From Chersky-806 sp036502405 (lineage in GTDB: Bacteria > Actinomycetota > Acidimicrobiia > IMCC26256 > JAENVU01): 34,886 bases of DNA. The notes below the pieces were generated by a model. It was not told the DNA's origin. It saw only the letters and a program-made list of their open reading frames with translations, and made no database searches. Location: assembly GCA_036502405.1 (NCBI GenBank), contig DASXYP010000135.1, positions 1-34,886 on the forward strand, in the 5' to 3' direction. The position numbers and the translations under genes were made by a program. Below are positions 16,247 through 23,959 of the stretch, piece after piece. How positions within the stretch are numbered: position 1 is the first letter of the stretch; the number at the start of each line of letters is the position of its first letter.

Positions 16247-17422
16247 TTACGGTCGCGAGGCGCGCGGCGCGACGGCCCGGGCGGCGTCGGCGTAGGCCGC
16301 GAGCACGCCGGCGAGGTGACCGGGCCAGCCGATCGGAGCGGCCGCAGGCTCGGGCCGGTAGGCCTCGGGTCCCGCCGCGTACGTCTCCATCCGCGCCGCG
16401 AGCCCGCCGACGTCGCCGGGGGTGAAGAGCAGCGGCGAGCACTCGGGGGCGATCAGCTCCGGGATGCCGCCGATCGCGGCCCCGATCACCGGGATCCCCC
16501 GCCCGCGGGCCTCGTTGAGCACGACCGGCGCCGGGTCCCTCCACTGCGACGGCACGACGAGGCAGTCCAGGTCGTCGAGCAGCGCCTCTTTGCGCGCCTG
16601 GTCGACCCAGCCCGCGGCGACGACGTTCGGCCCGGCGGCGCGGACGTCGGCCTCGAGCGGGCCCCGGCCCGCGACGACCAGCCGGGCGTCACCCAGGTCC
16701 GCGCGGCCAAAGGCGGCGAGCATCGTCCCGACGCCCTTGTCGATGCCGAGGCGGCCGAGGTATCCGAACGTCAGCGGCCGGCTCGAGCCACGAGGCGCGC
16801 CCCTTCGACCCGCGACGATCTCGACCGGGTTGTAGAGGACCCGCGTCCGTGAGCGCGTCCACGCCAGCCGCTCGTGCTCACTCGCGATCGCGTGCGACAC
16901 CGCGAGCACGACACCCGGCGGCGCGCGGCGTACGGCCTCGTTGCGGATCCACGAGATGCCGACGCACGACCGGCACCGAGGGTCGCACTCGCGGCCGTCA
17001 CGGTGCACCATGGAGTTGCGCTGGCAGAGCAGCCAGTAGTCGTGCAGCGTGTGGACGTGCGCGACGCCGTGCTGCGTCGGGCGGGTGAGCGCGACGCTCG
17101 ACAACCCCTGGACCGCGTTCGTGTGCACGACGTCCGGGCGGAAGTCGTCGAGGACGCGGTCGATGGTCCGGCCGGCTCGCGGGTTGTGCACGTCGACCGC
17201 GTGGAACAGCATCCGCTTGGCCGCGGGTTGCGCCGGCGTCTCCTGGATCGGGTACGGCCAGGGCGCGACGCTCCCGGCGACGTCGGGACCTTCGACGCCG
17301 AGCGTCAGCGCCCGCACGTCGTGGCCGTCACCCCGCAACCGGGTCGCGAGCGCCGAGGCGTACTGCTCCGCGCCACCGACGACCTCCGGAGGCCACAGGT
17401 TGGAGACCATCAGGATGCGCAT
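16247..17422 (-). CDS. Family 4 glycosyltransferase (GT-B)
   Basis: 391 residues. The N-terminal domain opens with RILMVSNLWPPEVVGGAE (2-19), the glycine-rich acceptor-side loop of GT4 enzymes; HTLHDYWLLC follows. The C-terminal domain has LTFGYLGRLGIDKGVG and the donor-binding region DPAPVVLNEARGRGIPV, where Asp replaces the first Glu of the E-x7-E motif (a frequent variant). Four cysteines (DGRECDPRCRSC around 146-155) sit in an insert often seen in GT4s of surface polysaccharide loci. It should transfer a sugar in the cytoplasm to the lipid-linked repeat unit; the sugar is not predictable. It starts 25 bases from the divergent GT4 gene with an overlapping -10 box. Confidence 0.88.
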   Translation of the reverse strand: MRILMVSNLWPPEVVGGAEQYASALATRLRGDGHDVRALTLGVEGPDVAGSVAPWPYPIQETPAQPAAKRMLFHAVDVHNPRAGRTIDRVLDDFRPDVVHTNAVQGLSSVALTRPTQHGVAHVHTLHDYWLLCQRNSMVHRDGRECDPRCRSCVGISWIRNEAVRRAPPGVVLAVSHAIASEHERLAWTRSRTRVLYNPVEIVAGRRGAPRGSSRPLTFGYLGRLGIDKGVGTMLAAFGRADLGDARLVVAGRGPLEADVRAAGPNVVAAGWVDQARKEALLDDLDCLVVPSQWRDPAPVVLNEARGRGIPVIGAAIGGIPELIAPECSPLLFTPGDVGGLAARMETYAAGPEAYRPEPAAAPIGWPGHLAGVLAAYADAARAVAPRASRP

Positions 17423-17432
17423 CGGAGCGCCT

Positions 17433-17439
17433 TAGGCTA
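17433..17439. promoter_or_regulatory. Overlapping divergent -10 boxes between two GT4 genes
   Basis: TTAGGCTAGC contains TAGGCT for the plus strand (17433-17438, 9 bases before ATG 17448) and TAGCCT for the minus strand (17439-17434, 11 bases before ATG 17422). Only 25 bases separate the two start codons, and no Shine-Dalgarno is present on either side. Simultaneous occupancy by two polymerases would be impossible. Confidence 0.5.
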
Positions 17440-17447
17440 GCGGCGAC

Positions 17448-18578
17448 ATGCAGCAGCCCGGCGCCGACACGTCCATCTTGCGCGTCGGCGTGCTGGCCGA
17501 CACGATCGACCGCCCGGGCGGGATCGCGCGCTACACGGAGGAGCTCGTCGCTGCGCTCGCGCGCCGCGACGACGTGCGCCTCGTCGTCGCGGCACCCGCC
17601 GCGGCGTCAGGCCGGGTCGAGGCCCTCGCCGGTGCGCGCCTCGACGCGATGGTCACGATCCCGACGGTCGGACAGCTCCGCATGGCCCTGTGGGAGCGGT
17701 ACACGAGCGGCGCCAAGTTCGAGAAGGCCGGCGTGCAGCTCGTCCACGGCACGAAGCACCTCGTCCCGCGCACCTCCCTGCCCACGGTGCTCACGGTCCA
17801 CGACCTCATGACGATCACCCGGGCCCGGGAGTCCGCGCTCGCCAAGCGCATGTTCCTCCCCCGCCAGTACCGCACATCCATGCGCTCGGCGACCCGGCTG
17901 CTCTCCGTCAGCCGGGCCACGCGCGACCGCATCGTCGCCATCGACGGCCGGTGGGGCGCCAAGACCGTCGTCGTGCCCAACGGGCTCAGCCACGCGCTCC
18001 TCGACGTGACGCCCCGGCCCGTCCCCGGACTCGCGGCGGCGCGGTTCGCGCTCGTCGTCGGGGACCTCGCGCCGCGCAAGAACGTCGAGATGCTGCTCGA
18101 CCTCTGGCCCGACGTCGCGAGCGAGGCCACCGACTTCCCCCTCGTGGTCCTCGGCCATCCCGGTCCGCACAGCGCGGACACGACGCGCCGGCTCGCCGAG
18201 CTCGAGCACCGGAACCTCGCGATCTGGCTGCGCGGCGCGTCCGACGGCGAGCTCCGCTGGTGCTACGAGCACGCGACCGTGGTGCTGCTCCCGACGCTCG
18301 AAGAAGGGTTCGGGTTCCCGCTCCTGGAGGCGCTCACCTTCGGTGCGCCCTCGATCGCCAGCACCGACGCGGCACTCGTCGAGGTGTCCGCGGCGTCGCC
18401 GGAGGTCGAGCACCTCGACATCCGGGACCGTGAGGCCTGGCGCCGCGCCGTCGTCCGGGCCGCGGGGCGCCCGCCCCGCGAGCCGCCCGCACACCCGGTC
18501 ACGCCCCCAGGTGCCGTCAGCTGGGACGAGAACGCCGGCGAAGTCATGGACCTCTACCGGTCGCTCGTCCGCCCGTAA
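17448..18578 (+). CDS. Family 4 glycosyltransferase (GT-B), mannosyltransferase-like
   Basis: 376 residues. N-terminal domain: LADTIDRPGGIARYTEEL (17-34) and TVLTVHDLM (113-121). C-terminal domain: ALVVGDLAPRKNVEMLL (201-217), the GT4 'pRKN' donor region, and LEEGFGFPLLEA with a full E-x7-E motif (Glu286 and Glu294). This is the layout of the retaining mannosyl/rhamnosyl/glucosyltransferases that build O-antigen-like repeats in the cytoplasm. ATG 17448 has a TAGGCT box 9 bases upstream and no ribosome-binding site, so translation is probably leaderless. It heads a plus-strand set with the Wzy-like gene and a methyltransferase, although the Wzy-like gene has its own -10 box. Confidence 0.9.
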   Translation: MQQPGADTSILRVGVLADTIDRPGGIARYTEELVAALARRDDVRLVVAAPAAASGRVEALAGARLDAMVTIPTVGQLRMALWERYTSGAKFEKAGVQLVHGTKHLVPRTSLPTVLTVHDLMTITRARESALAKRMFLPRQYRTSMRSATRLLSVSRATRDRIVAIDGRWGAKTVVVPNGLSHALLDVTPRPVPGLAAARFALVVGDLAPRKNVEMLLDLWPDVASEATDFPLVVLGHPGPHSADTTRRLAELEHRNLAIWLRGASDGELRWCYEHATVVLLPTLEEGFGFPLLEALTFGAPSIASTDAALVEVSAASPEVEHLDIRDREAWRRAVVRAAGRPPREPPAHPVTPPGAVSWDENAGEVMDLYRSLVRP

Positions 18579-18633
18579 CGACCCGTCGCTCCGCTCCGCC
18601 GGGATCCCACCCCGATTCGGCCCGACCCGCCGG

Positions 18634-18639
18634 TACAGT
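18634..18639 (+). promoter_or_regulatory. -10 box (TACAGT), leaderless promoter of the Wzy-like gene
   Basis: CCGGTACAGT ends 8 bases before ATG 18648 with no Shine-Dalgarno sequence between, so the transcript should begin at or very near the start codon. The hexamer matches those before glyA and the aminotransferase operon. Confidence 0.5.
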
Positions 18640-18647
18640 CGCGTCCG

Positions 18648-20069
18648 ATGCAGGCGCTTCGCGGGTCACGCCAGCAAAGGATCGCGCTGCCCAGCCTGTT
18701 CGTCGTCGCGATCGCGGTGCTCGGCGTCTCGCTCATGTTCGGATTCGCGCTCTGGGTCCTGTTCCTGGCGATCCTGGTCCCCACCGCGTTCGCGGTGTAC
18801 CAGCGGCCGCAGCGCGGCGTGCTGATCTTCGTCGCGCTCCTGCCGTTCGACGGCATGTTGAAGGCGCTCGGCCCCGGATGGACGAACCCCTGGAAGCAGG
18901 TGTTCATCATCGCGATCCTCCTCCTGACGTTCCTCTGCCCGCCGGAGGCGCGGGCCCAGGAGCACCGGAAGTTCCCGAAGTGGGCCCCGGCACTCGGCGT
19001 GCTGCTCGCGATGGGGCTCGTCTCGGCGTTCACCGTGGACGTCAACACCGCGCTCACCGGGCTGCGCCTGTCGTACTTCAGCGTCCTGCTCGCCGCCGCG
19101 ATCTGGCGCTGTCCGCTCAACCGCCGCGAGCGCGACCACCTGGTGACGATCTTCATGATCATGGGCGCGGTGACCGCGGCGGTCGGCATCTGGCAGCAGG
19201 TGGTCGGCCACGCGTACCTCCACGATCTCGGGTACGCCTACGACGACAACATCCGGTTCACGTCCGGGTTCACGCTGCGCTCGTTCTCGACCTTCAACCT
19301 GCCGTTCTCGTTCGGCTTCTACGAGATGCTGGTCATCCTCATCGGGCTCCCGATGTCGCTCGCCCAACCGAAGCGCCTGCGGAGCAAGCTCTTCTTCCTC
19401 TCGCTGCCGCTGCTCTCGGTCGGCCTGCTGTTCAGCTTCGTGCGCGGCGCCATGCTCGGGCTGGCCATCGGGCTGCTGTACCTCGCCTTCCACCGCTACA
19501 AGATCCTCGTCTACGGCATCCCGATCGTGCTCGTCGCCGCGCTCTTCATCCCTTCGGGCGCGAACGTGAGCAACGCGGTGTTCAGCTCCACGAGCTTCGG
19601 CGCGCGCACGATCTCCTGGCAGGACCGCATCGATCTGTTCGCGCGGAGTCCGGTGTTCGGCAGCGGCATCGGAACGACCGGCGCGGCCGCCGAGAAGGCG
19701 GCCAAGCTGAACAACAAGGATCCGAACTCGACCTACTACCCCGACAACTCGTGGCTCAAGGTCGCGTTCGAGCTCGGGGTGTTCGCCCTCTGGTTCCTCG
19801 TCATCATGCTCGTGATGATGTTCCTCTCGACCCGCGAGACCGAACGGAGAGTCAGCGGCATCGACAAGGACTTCGTCTGCGCGGTGTCGGCCACGCTGCT
19901 GGCGATCATGGCCAGCTCGATCGTGGCGACCTACCTGGAGCTCGTCCCGATGGACCAGCTCTTCTGGACGATGATCGCGATCGTCGCCACGATGGCGCCG
20001 GACCTCGCGGCCGGGCCCGCGGTCAGTGCCCCCGGTACGGTTTCCCAGCTGACGCCGCCGGGTACCTGA
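18648..20069 (+). CDS. O-antigen ligase/polymerase family membrane protein (Wzy/WaaL class)
   Basis: 473 residues with about eleven or twelve hydrophobic segments. The long outer loop typical of Wzy_C proteins is seen at about 300-370, with the motif SWQDRIDLFARSPVFGSGIG followed by NSWLKVAFELGV, the 'H/W-N-x-x-L' region after the loop. The upstream SFVRGAMLGL carries the basic residue common before this loop. Members polymerise or ligate lipid-linked repeat units on the outer face of the membrane; next to flippases and a Wzz/kinase gene, polymerase is the likelier role, although ligase cannot be told apart by eye. Leaderless promoter as noted at 18634. It is followed after 27 bases by a methyltransferase gene. 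Confidence 0.85.
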   Translation: MQALRGSRQQRIALPSLFVVAIAVLGVSLMFGFALWVLFLAILVPTAFAVYQRPQRGVLIFVALLPFDGMLKALGPGWTNPWKQVFIIAILLLTFLCPPEARAQEHRKFPKWAPALGVLLAMGLVSAFTVDVNTALTGLRLSYFSVLLAAAIWRCPLNRRERDHLVTIFMIMGAVTAAVGIWQQVVGHAYLHDLGYAYDDNIRFTSGFTLRSFSTFNLPFSFGFYEMLVILIGLPMSLAQPKRLRSKLFFLSLPLLSVGLLFSFVRGAMLGLAIGLLYLAFHRYKILVYGIPIVLVAALFIPSGANVSNAVFSSTSFGARTISWQDRIDLFARSPVFGSGIGTTGAAAEKAAKLNNKDPNSTYYPDNSWLKVAFELGVFALWFLVIMLVMMFLSTRETERRVSGIDKDFVCAVSATLLAIMASSIVATYLELVPMDQLFWTMIAIVATMAPDLAAGPAVSAPGTVSQLTPPGT

Positions 20070-20096
20070 CGAGCGAGGGCCAGAGGGGAGGCAGGC

Positions 20097-20834
20097 GTGG
20101 CGACACCACTCGACCCCAGCCCGACCGAGCATTGGAACCGGGTCTACCGGCACCGCGAGCCCGCGGTGCTCTCGGAGGACGACCACACAGCGCTCTGCGC
20201 ACTGCGCCACTTCGGCGGGGTGGACGGCGCGCGCGTGCTCGACCTCGGGTGCGGCACGGGCGAGTACTCGCGCTTCTTCGCCACCCGGGGTGCCGTCGTC
20301 GTCGCGGTCGACCGCAGCCCCATCGCCGTCGCCGGCCTCCGGGACCGGTGCGTCACCGATGGCATCCGCACCGTGCACCCCGTCGTGGCCGACGCGTTCG
20401 GGATCAGCGCACTCGGCCGGTTCGACCTGGTGTTCGGCTCGATGATCCTCCACCACATCGAGCCCTTCGGCCGGTTCGTCGACGTGCTCGCGGACTCGAT
20501 GACCGCAGGCGGGCGGGCGTTCTTCGCCGAGAACAGCTCGATGAGCCGGTTCCTGGTGTGGTGCCGCGAGCACCTCGTCGGCCGCTTCGGCATCCCGAAG
20601 AACAGCGACGAGGACGAGTTCCCGCTCCGCCCGGACGAGGTCGACATGCTGCGGCGGCGCTTCGACGTCTCCGTCGAGCACCCGCGGATGCTGCTGACCG
20701 GGCTCGCCTCCGGCTACCTGCTCCACGGGCACGCCGACCGGGAGCTGGCCTGGATCGACGACCAGCTCTCGCGCTTCGAGCGGTTCCGCCGCCTCTCGTA
20801 CCTGCAGCACGTGCTGCTCATCGCACCGTTGTAG
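20097..20834 (+). CDS. Class I SAM-dependent methyltransferase
   Basis: 245 residues. The SAM-binding motif is VLDLGCGTGEYS (47-58), followed by VVAVDRSP (acidic residue for the ribose) and the motif-IV-like FDLVFGSMILHHIEPF. The C-terminal half (FPLRPDEVDMLRRRF, LLTGLASGYLLHG) is that of Methyltransf_11-type enzymes. It lacks a zinc ribbon and a signal peptide, so it is a cytoplasmic enzyme, likely methylating a sugar of the repeat unit or an isoprenoid intermediate; the substrate is unknown. The start is GTG 20097 with GAGGGGAGG shortly upstream, a good ribosome-binding site consistent with co-transcription behind the Wzy-like gene. It ends 7 bases from the convergent flippase gene. Confidence 0.85.
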   Translation: MATPLDPSPTEHWNRVYRHREPAVLSEDDHTALCALRHFGGVDGARVLDLGCGTGEYSRFFATRGAVVVAVDRSPIAVAGLRDRCVTDGIRTVHPVVADAFGISALGRFDLVFGSMILHHIEPFGRFVDVLADSMTAGGRAFFAENSSMSRFLVWCREHLVGRFGIPKNSDEDEFPLRPDEVDMLRRRFDVSVEHPRMLLTGLASGYLLHGHADRELAWIDDQLSRFERFRRLSYLQHVLLIAPL

Positions 20835-20841
20835 CGGTGCG

Positions 20842-22356
20842 TCATCCGGCGGACTCCGGATCGCGCGGGGTCGGTCCGTCGGCAGGCCCGGACGCGACGG
20901 GGCGGTCGTCACGTCCCTCGCCCGCGAGCACCCGCAACCCGCCGGGTCCGTCGACGCGGATCACGTGGACGACCCCGAGGTAGACGAGCCCGGTCACGAG
21001 ACCCGCGACCGGCCACGGGATGCGGCCGAGCAGAGCCCAGCCGACCAGGCCTGCAGTGGTCGCCGCGACCGCGCACTTCGCGATGGGCACCCACGGCAAG
21101 GGGCGGACGCCGGGAATGCGCAACACCCCGATCGTGAGCACGATGAGCACGAGGACCTCGGTCACGACCGTCGCCCAGCCGGAGCCGATGTACGAGTACC
21201 GCGGGATCAGGATCAGGTTCAGCGCGACGTTGACGACGACGCCCACGAGCATCGCGATCGGGTACAGCTTGTTGCGACCCACCGCGACGAGCGTCGTGAA
21301 CGCGAGCAGCGTGAAGAAGTGCAGGCCCTGTCCGACCACGAGCAGGCGCGCTGAGTTCGCGGCGTGCGCGTAGCGCTCGGTGTAGAGCGCCGAGACGAGC
21401 GGGCCCGCGAACACGAGGAACCCGGCGCACGCGCCGAGCGATCCGACCGTGAGGATGATGAGCGAGTGCCGGAACGTCCGCCGGAAGGCGGGGACGTCGT
21501 GCGGCCACGCCGCGACCATCAACGTCAGCGCGGGCGTGATCACCGCCAGCGGCACCGCTCCGAGCAGGTCCGAGAACTTGTAGCCGACGCTGTAGGTGCC
21601 GACGGCGGTGTAGGTGCTGAGCGCGGCCAGCATCACGACGTCGATCCGGAAGTAGATCGTGTCGAGCGCCGAGCCGAGCGCGAGCGGCGCGGCCTCGCGC
21701 ATCCAGAGCCACCACTGGGACCACTGGAGGCGGAACCGCAGCCGGGTGGTCCGGTGCGCGACGAAGGCGAGCCAGGCGACCACGACGATCGAGTTGATGA
21801 CCGTCGCCCAGGAGAACCAGAGGATCGAGGCGACGCCGGCGAACGCGATCGCAACGGTGGTTGCGAACTGGACCAGCTGCCCGAGCGCGTTGCCGAACGC
21901 GACGTCGCGCAGCCAGAGGCGAGCCTCGAACAGGAGCGTGACGCCGAAGGCGGCGGAGAGGATCACCAGGTTGAGCCCCATGACCGCGGTGCCGAGCACG
22001 ACATCGCGCGAGTAGGAGCCGAGCAGCACCCACGCGAGCGCGATGAGGTACGAGACGAGCCCGATGACCAGGCGGAGCCCGACGTACGAGCCGACGACCT
22101 CGCCCGCGATCTCGTGGCCGGCGCCCATGACGTCGCGCAGGACGATCCGGCTCAGCCGGAGGTCGGCGATGAACCCGATGATCCCGAGCAGCGACACGAT
22201 GAGGGAGTACTGGCCCCACTCCTGCTGCGAGAGCTGGCGGACGATGATGACCGTCCCCAACCAGCCCAGGGCGGCGACGACGTTGCGGCCGACGACGAGG
22301 ACGCCCGCCCCACCGAGGATCGTCCCCGATTGGCGCGGCGTGCGATCCGGCTTCAT
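20842..22356 (-). CDS. Oligosaccharide flippase, Wzx-type (MOP/PST family), paralogue 1
   Basis: 504 residues with about fourteen hydrophobic segments, the usual size and topology of polysaccharide transport (PST/Wzx) flippases that move undecaprenyl-linked repeat units across the membrane. Typical early sequence: VIIVRQLSQQEWGQYSL, then GSYVGLRLVIGLVSY. The C-terminal 35 residues are a soluble, Pro/Gly/Asp-rich tail. It is clearly homologous to the flippase at 23960-25513 along its whole length (shared GYKFSDLLGA, RLLVVGQGLHFFTLLAF, GWALLGRIPWPVAG), with well over half the residues identical by eye. Start ATG 22356; a TAGAAT box lies about 68 bases upstream, and no strong ribosome-binding site is seen. 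It is convergent with the methyltransferase and divergent from the Wzc-like gene. Confidence 0.92.
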   Translation of the reverse strand: MKPDRTPRQSGTILGGAGVLVVGRNVVAALGWLGTVIIVRQLSQQEWGQYSLIVSLLGIIGFIADLRLSRIVLRDVMGAGHEIAGEVVGSYVGLRLVIGLVSYLIALAWVLLGSYSRDVVLGTAVMGLNLVILSAAFGVTLLFEARLWLRDVAFGNALGQLVQFATTVAIAFAGVASILWFSWATVINSIVVVAWLAFVAHRTTRLRFRLQWSQWWLWMREAAPLALGSALDTIYFRIDVVMLAALSTYTAVGTYSVGYKFSDLLGAVPLAVITPALTLMVAAWPHDVPAFRRTFRHSLIILTVGSLGACAGFLVFAGPLVSALYTERYAHAANSARLLVVGQGLHFFTLLAFTTLVAVGRNKLYPIAMLVGVVVNVALNLILIPRYSYIGSGWATVVTEVLVLIVLTIGVLRIPGVRPLPWVPIAKCAVAATTAGLVGWALLGRIPWPVAGLVTGLVYLGVVHVIRVDGPGGLRVLAGEGRDDRPVASGPADGPTPRDPESAG

Positions 22357-22424
22357 CGGTTCGTCGATCGGACGCCTCCGGAGGAGCGAGCCGGTCGTCC
22401 GTCACGGTCGACCGGGAAAGCTCG

Positions 22425-22430
22425 ATTCTA
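22425..22430 (-). promoter_or_regulatory. Possible -10 box (TAGAAT) for flippase 1
   Basis: TAGAAT on the minus strand in the 157-base gap between the divergent flippase and Wzc-like genes, about 68 bases before ATG 22356. It is close to the TATAAT consensus. No convincing -35. Confidence 0.4.
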
Positions 22431-22498
22431 GGGAGCGGGCCTGCCGTCCCTTCCGACCCGGACCGACCCGATGGCTCGGTTTCGAGGCTCCCGCGACC

Positions 22499-22504
22499 TA
22501 TCAT
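22499..22504 (+). promoter_or_regulatory. -10 box (TATCAT), leaderless promoter of the Wzc-like gene
   Basis: CCTATCAT ends 9 bases before ATG 22514. The spacer CAACCCTCC has no Shine-Dalgarno sequence, so a leaderless or near-leaderless message is expected. Confidence 0.5.
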
Positions 22505-22513
22505 CAACCCTCC

Positions 22514-23947
22514 ATGGATCTGGCGGCCCACTTCCGCGTCATCGCGCAAAACTGGCTGCGGATCCTCCTCATCTCGCTCGGCATCGCCGTGCTGGTCTTC
22601 GCCGCGAGCACCGTGCAGTCGAAGAAGTACGAGGCCAAGACCCGGCTCGAGGTCATTCCGGGGAACGCCGCATCGAACGGGCAGACCCTCGCCGACGCCT
22701 CCACGTACCTCGCCCAGAACTACGCCGAGTACGCGAACACGCCCACGGTCGTCCGCGACGCGATCAAGACCTCGGGCATGAGCCTCGACCTCAAGGACGC
22801 GACGAGCCGGATCTCCGCCAGCCAGGTGGGCGACCTCGGCTTCGTCGAGGTGAACGCGACCGGGCCGAGCAAGGGCGACGCCGAGAGGCTCAGCCGCTTC
22901 GCCGCGTCGTCGCTGATCTCGACCGTGCAGGCGCAGCAGAGCGAGGCCAAGTTCGCCGATCTCCAGCCGATCCAGGCGCAGCGCAAGCAGCTCCAGACCC
23001 AGCTCGAGAACCTGCCGCCCGGATCGGCGGACGCGCCCGCGCTCGAGGGTCAGATCAGTGCGCTGAACGACTCCGAGATCCAGATCCGCTCGCGCAAGGA
23101 CGACAACCTCGTCACGATCTCCGGGGCGATCGCGTCCGACAGCCCGATCTCGCCGATGCCGGTGCGGGACTCGATCCTGGCGTTCGTCGTCTCGCTCGTC
23201 GTCGTGGCCGAGCTCACCGTCCTGGTCCACTACACCGGCGACCGCTTCTCCCGCACCGAGGACACCGCCGACGTCACCCGGATCACCGGTCTGCCCGTGC
23301 TGGCCAAGATCCCGAAGGGCTCGGGCATCGAGCTCGTCGAGGCGTTCCGCGTGCTCCGCACCAACCTGATGGTGCTGGAGGGCGCGGGCAAGCCGCGCAC
23401 GCTCGCGGTCGTGAGCTCGAACCAGAGCGCAGGCAAGACCTTCACCGCCGTGCACCTGGCCCAGTCCGCCGCCGGGCTCGACGAGAAGGTGGTCATCGTC
23501 GACGCGGACCTCCGCAAGCCGTCGGTGCACGAGCGCCTCGGCGTGCCCCGGGCGCCCGGGCTCTCGGCGGTGCTGCAGGGCAACGACCTCGCGACGATGC
23601 TGCGCAAGCTCCCCGACACCCCGTTCCTCCGGGTGCTCGCCAGCGGCGCGCCCGTCCAGGACGCCTCCGCGGTGCTCGGCGCCCGCCCCTTCCGCCACGT
23701 GCTCGACTCGCTGCGGGCCGTGCGCCTCGTCGTCGTGGACACGCCGCCCGCGGCGATGTTCGCGGACGCGATGGCGGTGGCCTCCCAGTGCGACGCCACG
23801 ATCTTCGTCCTCGACGTCAAGACGAGCCGGCGCCGCCAGGTGCGCCAGACCCTCGAAGCGCTCGAGCGCGCCGGGGCCAACCTCGTCGGCGTCGTGGTGA
23901 ACCGGACGGCCTCGCCCCGCCGGTCGTCGTACTACTACGAGGCCTGA
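22514..23947 (+). CDS. Chain-length determinant fused to a BY-type tyrosine kinase (Wzz-Wzc-like)
   Basis: 477 residues. The N-terminal Wzz domain has a transmembrane helix at 15-33, a mostly helical extracellular part (about 34-218) and a second helix at about 219-240. The cytoplasmic BY-kinase domain follows: EAFRVLRTNL (276-285), Walker A SSNQSAGKT (301-309, Lys308), Walker A' VDADLRKP (329-336) and Walker B LVVVDTPP (405-412). The C-terminus ends in a small tyrosine cluster, SSYYYEA (Tyr473-475), the usual autophosphorylation site. Such proteins control polymer length and work with Wzx and Wzy, both present beside it. The tail is shorter than in E. coli Wzc, where more tyrosines are found. 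The gene sits alone on the plus strand between the two flippases. Confidence 0.92.
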   Translation: MDLAAHFRVIAQNWLRILLISLGIAVLVFAASTVQSKKYEAKTRLEVIPGNAASNGQTLADASTYLAQNYAEYANTPTVVRDAIKTSGMSLDLKDATSRISASQVGDLGFVEVNATGPSKGDAERLSRFAASSLISTVQAQQSEAKFADLQPIQAQRKQLQTQLENLPPGSADAPALEGQISALNDSEIQIRSRKDDNLVTISGAIASDSPISPMPVRDSILAFVVSLVVVAELTVLVHYTGDRFSRTEDTADVTRITGLPVLAKIPKGSGIELVEAFRVLRTNLMVLEGAGKPRTLAVVSSNQSAGKTFTAVHLAQSAAGLDEKVVIVDADLRKPSVHERLGVPRAPGLSAVLQGNDLATMLRKLPDTPFLRVLASGAPVQDASAVLGARPFRHVLDSLRAVRLVVVDTPPAAMFADAMAVASQCDATIFVLDVKTSRRRQVRQTLEALERAGANLVGVVVNRTASPRRSSYYYEA

Positions 23948-23959
23948 CCGGGCTCCTCG

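Noticed and set aside
14721..16295. A 524-codon open frame on the plus strand opposite the GT39-like gene, and many similar long antisense frames elsewhere
   Set aside because: Composition is Arg/Asp/Glu/Gly-rich with no domain-like pattern, as expected for antisense frames of GC-rich genes; the opposite strand has clear family motifs.
22514..23947. Possible loss of kinase function because Walker A reads SSNQSAGKT instead of a G-first P-loop
   Set aside because: BY-kinases tolerate variation at that position, and GKT, Walker A' and Walker B are intact.
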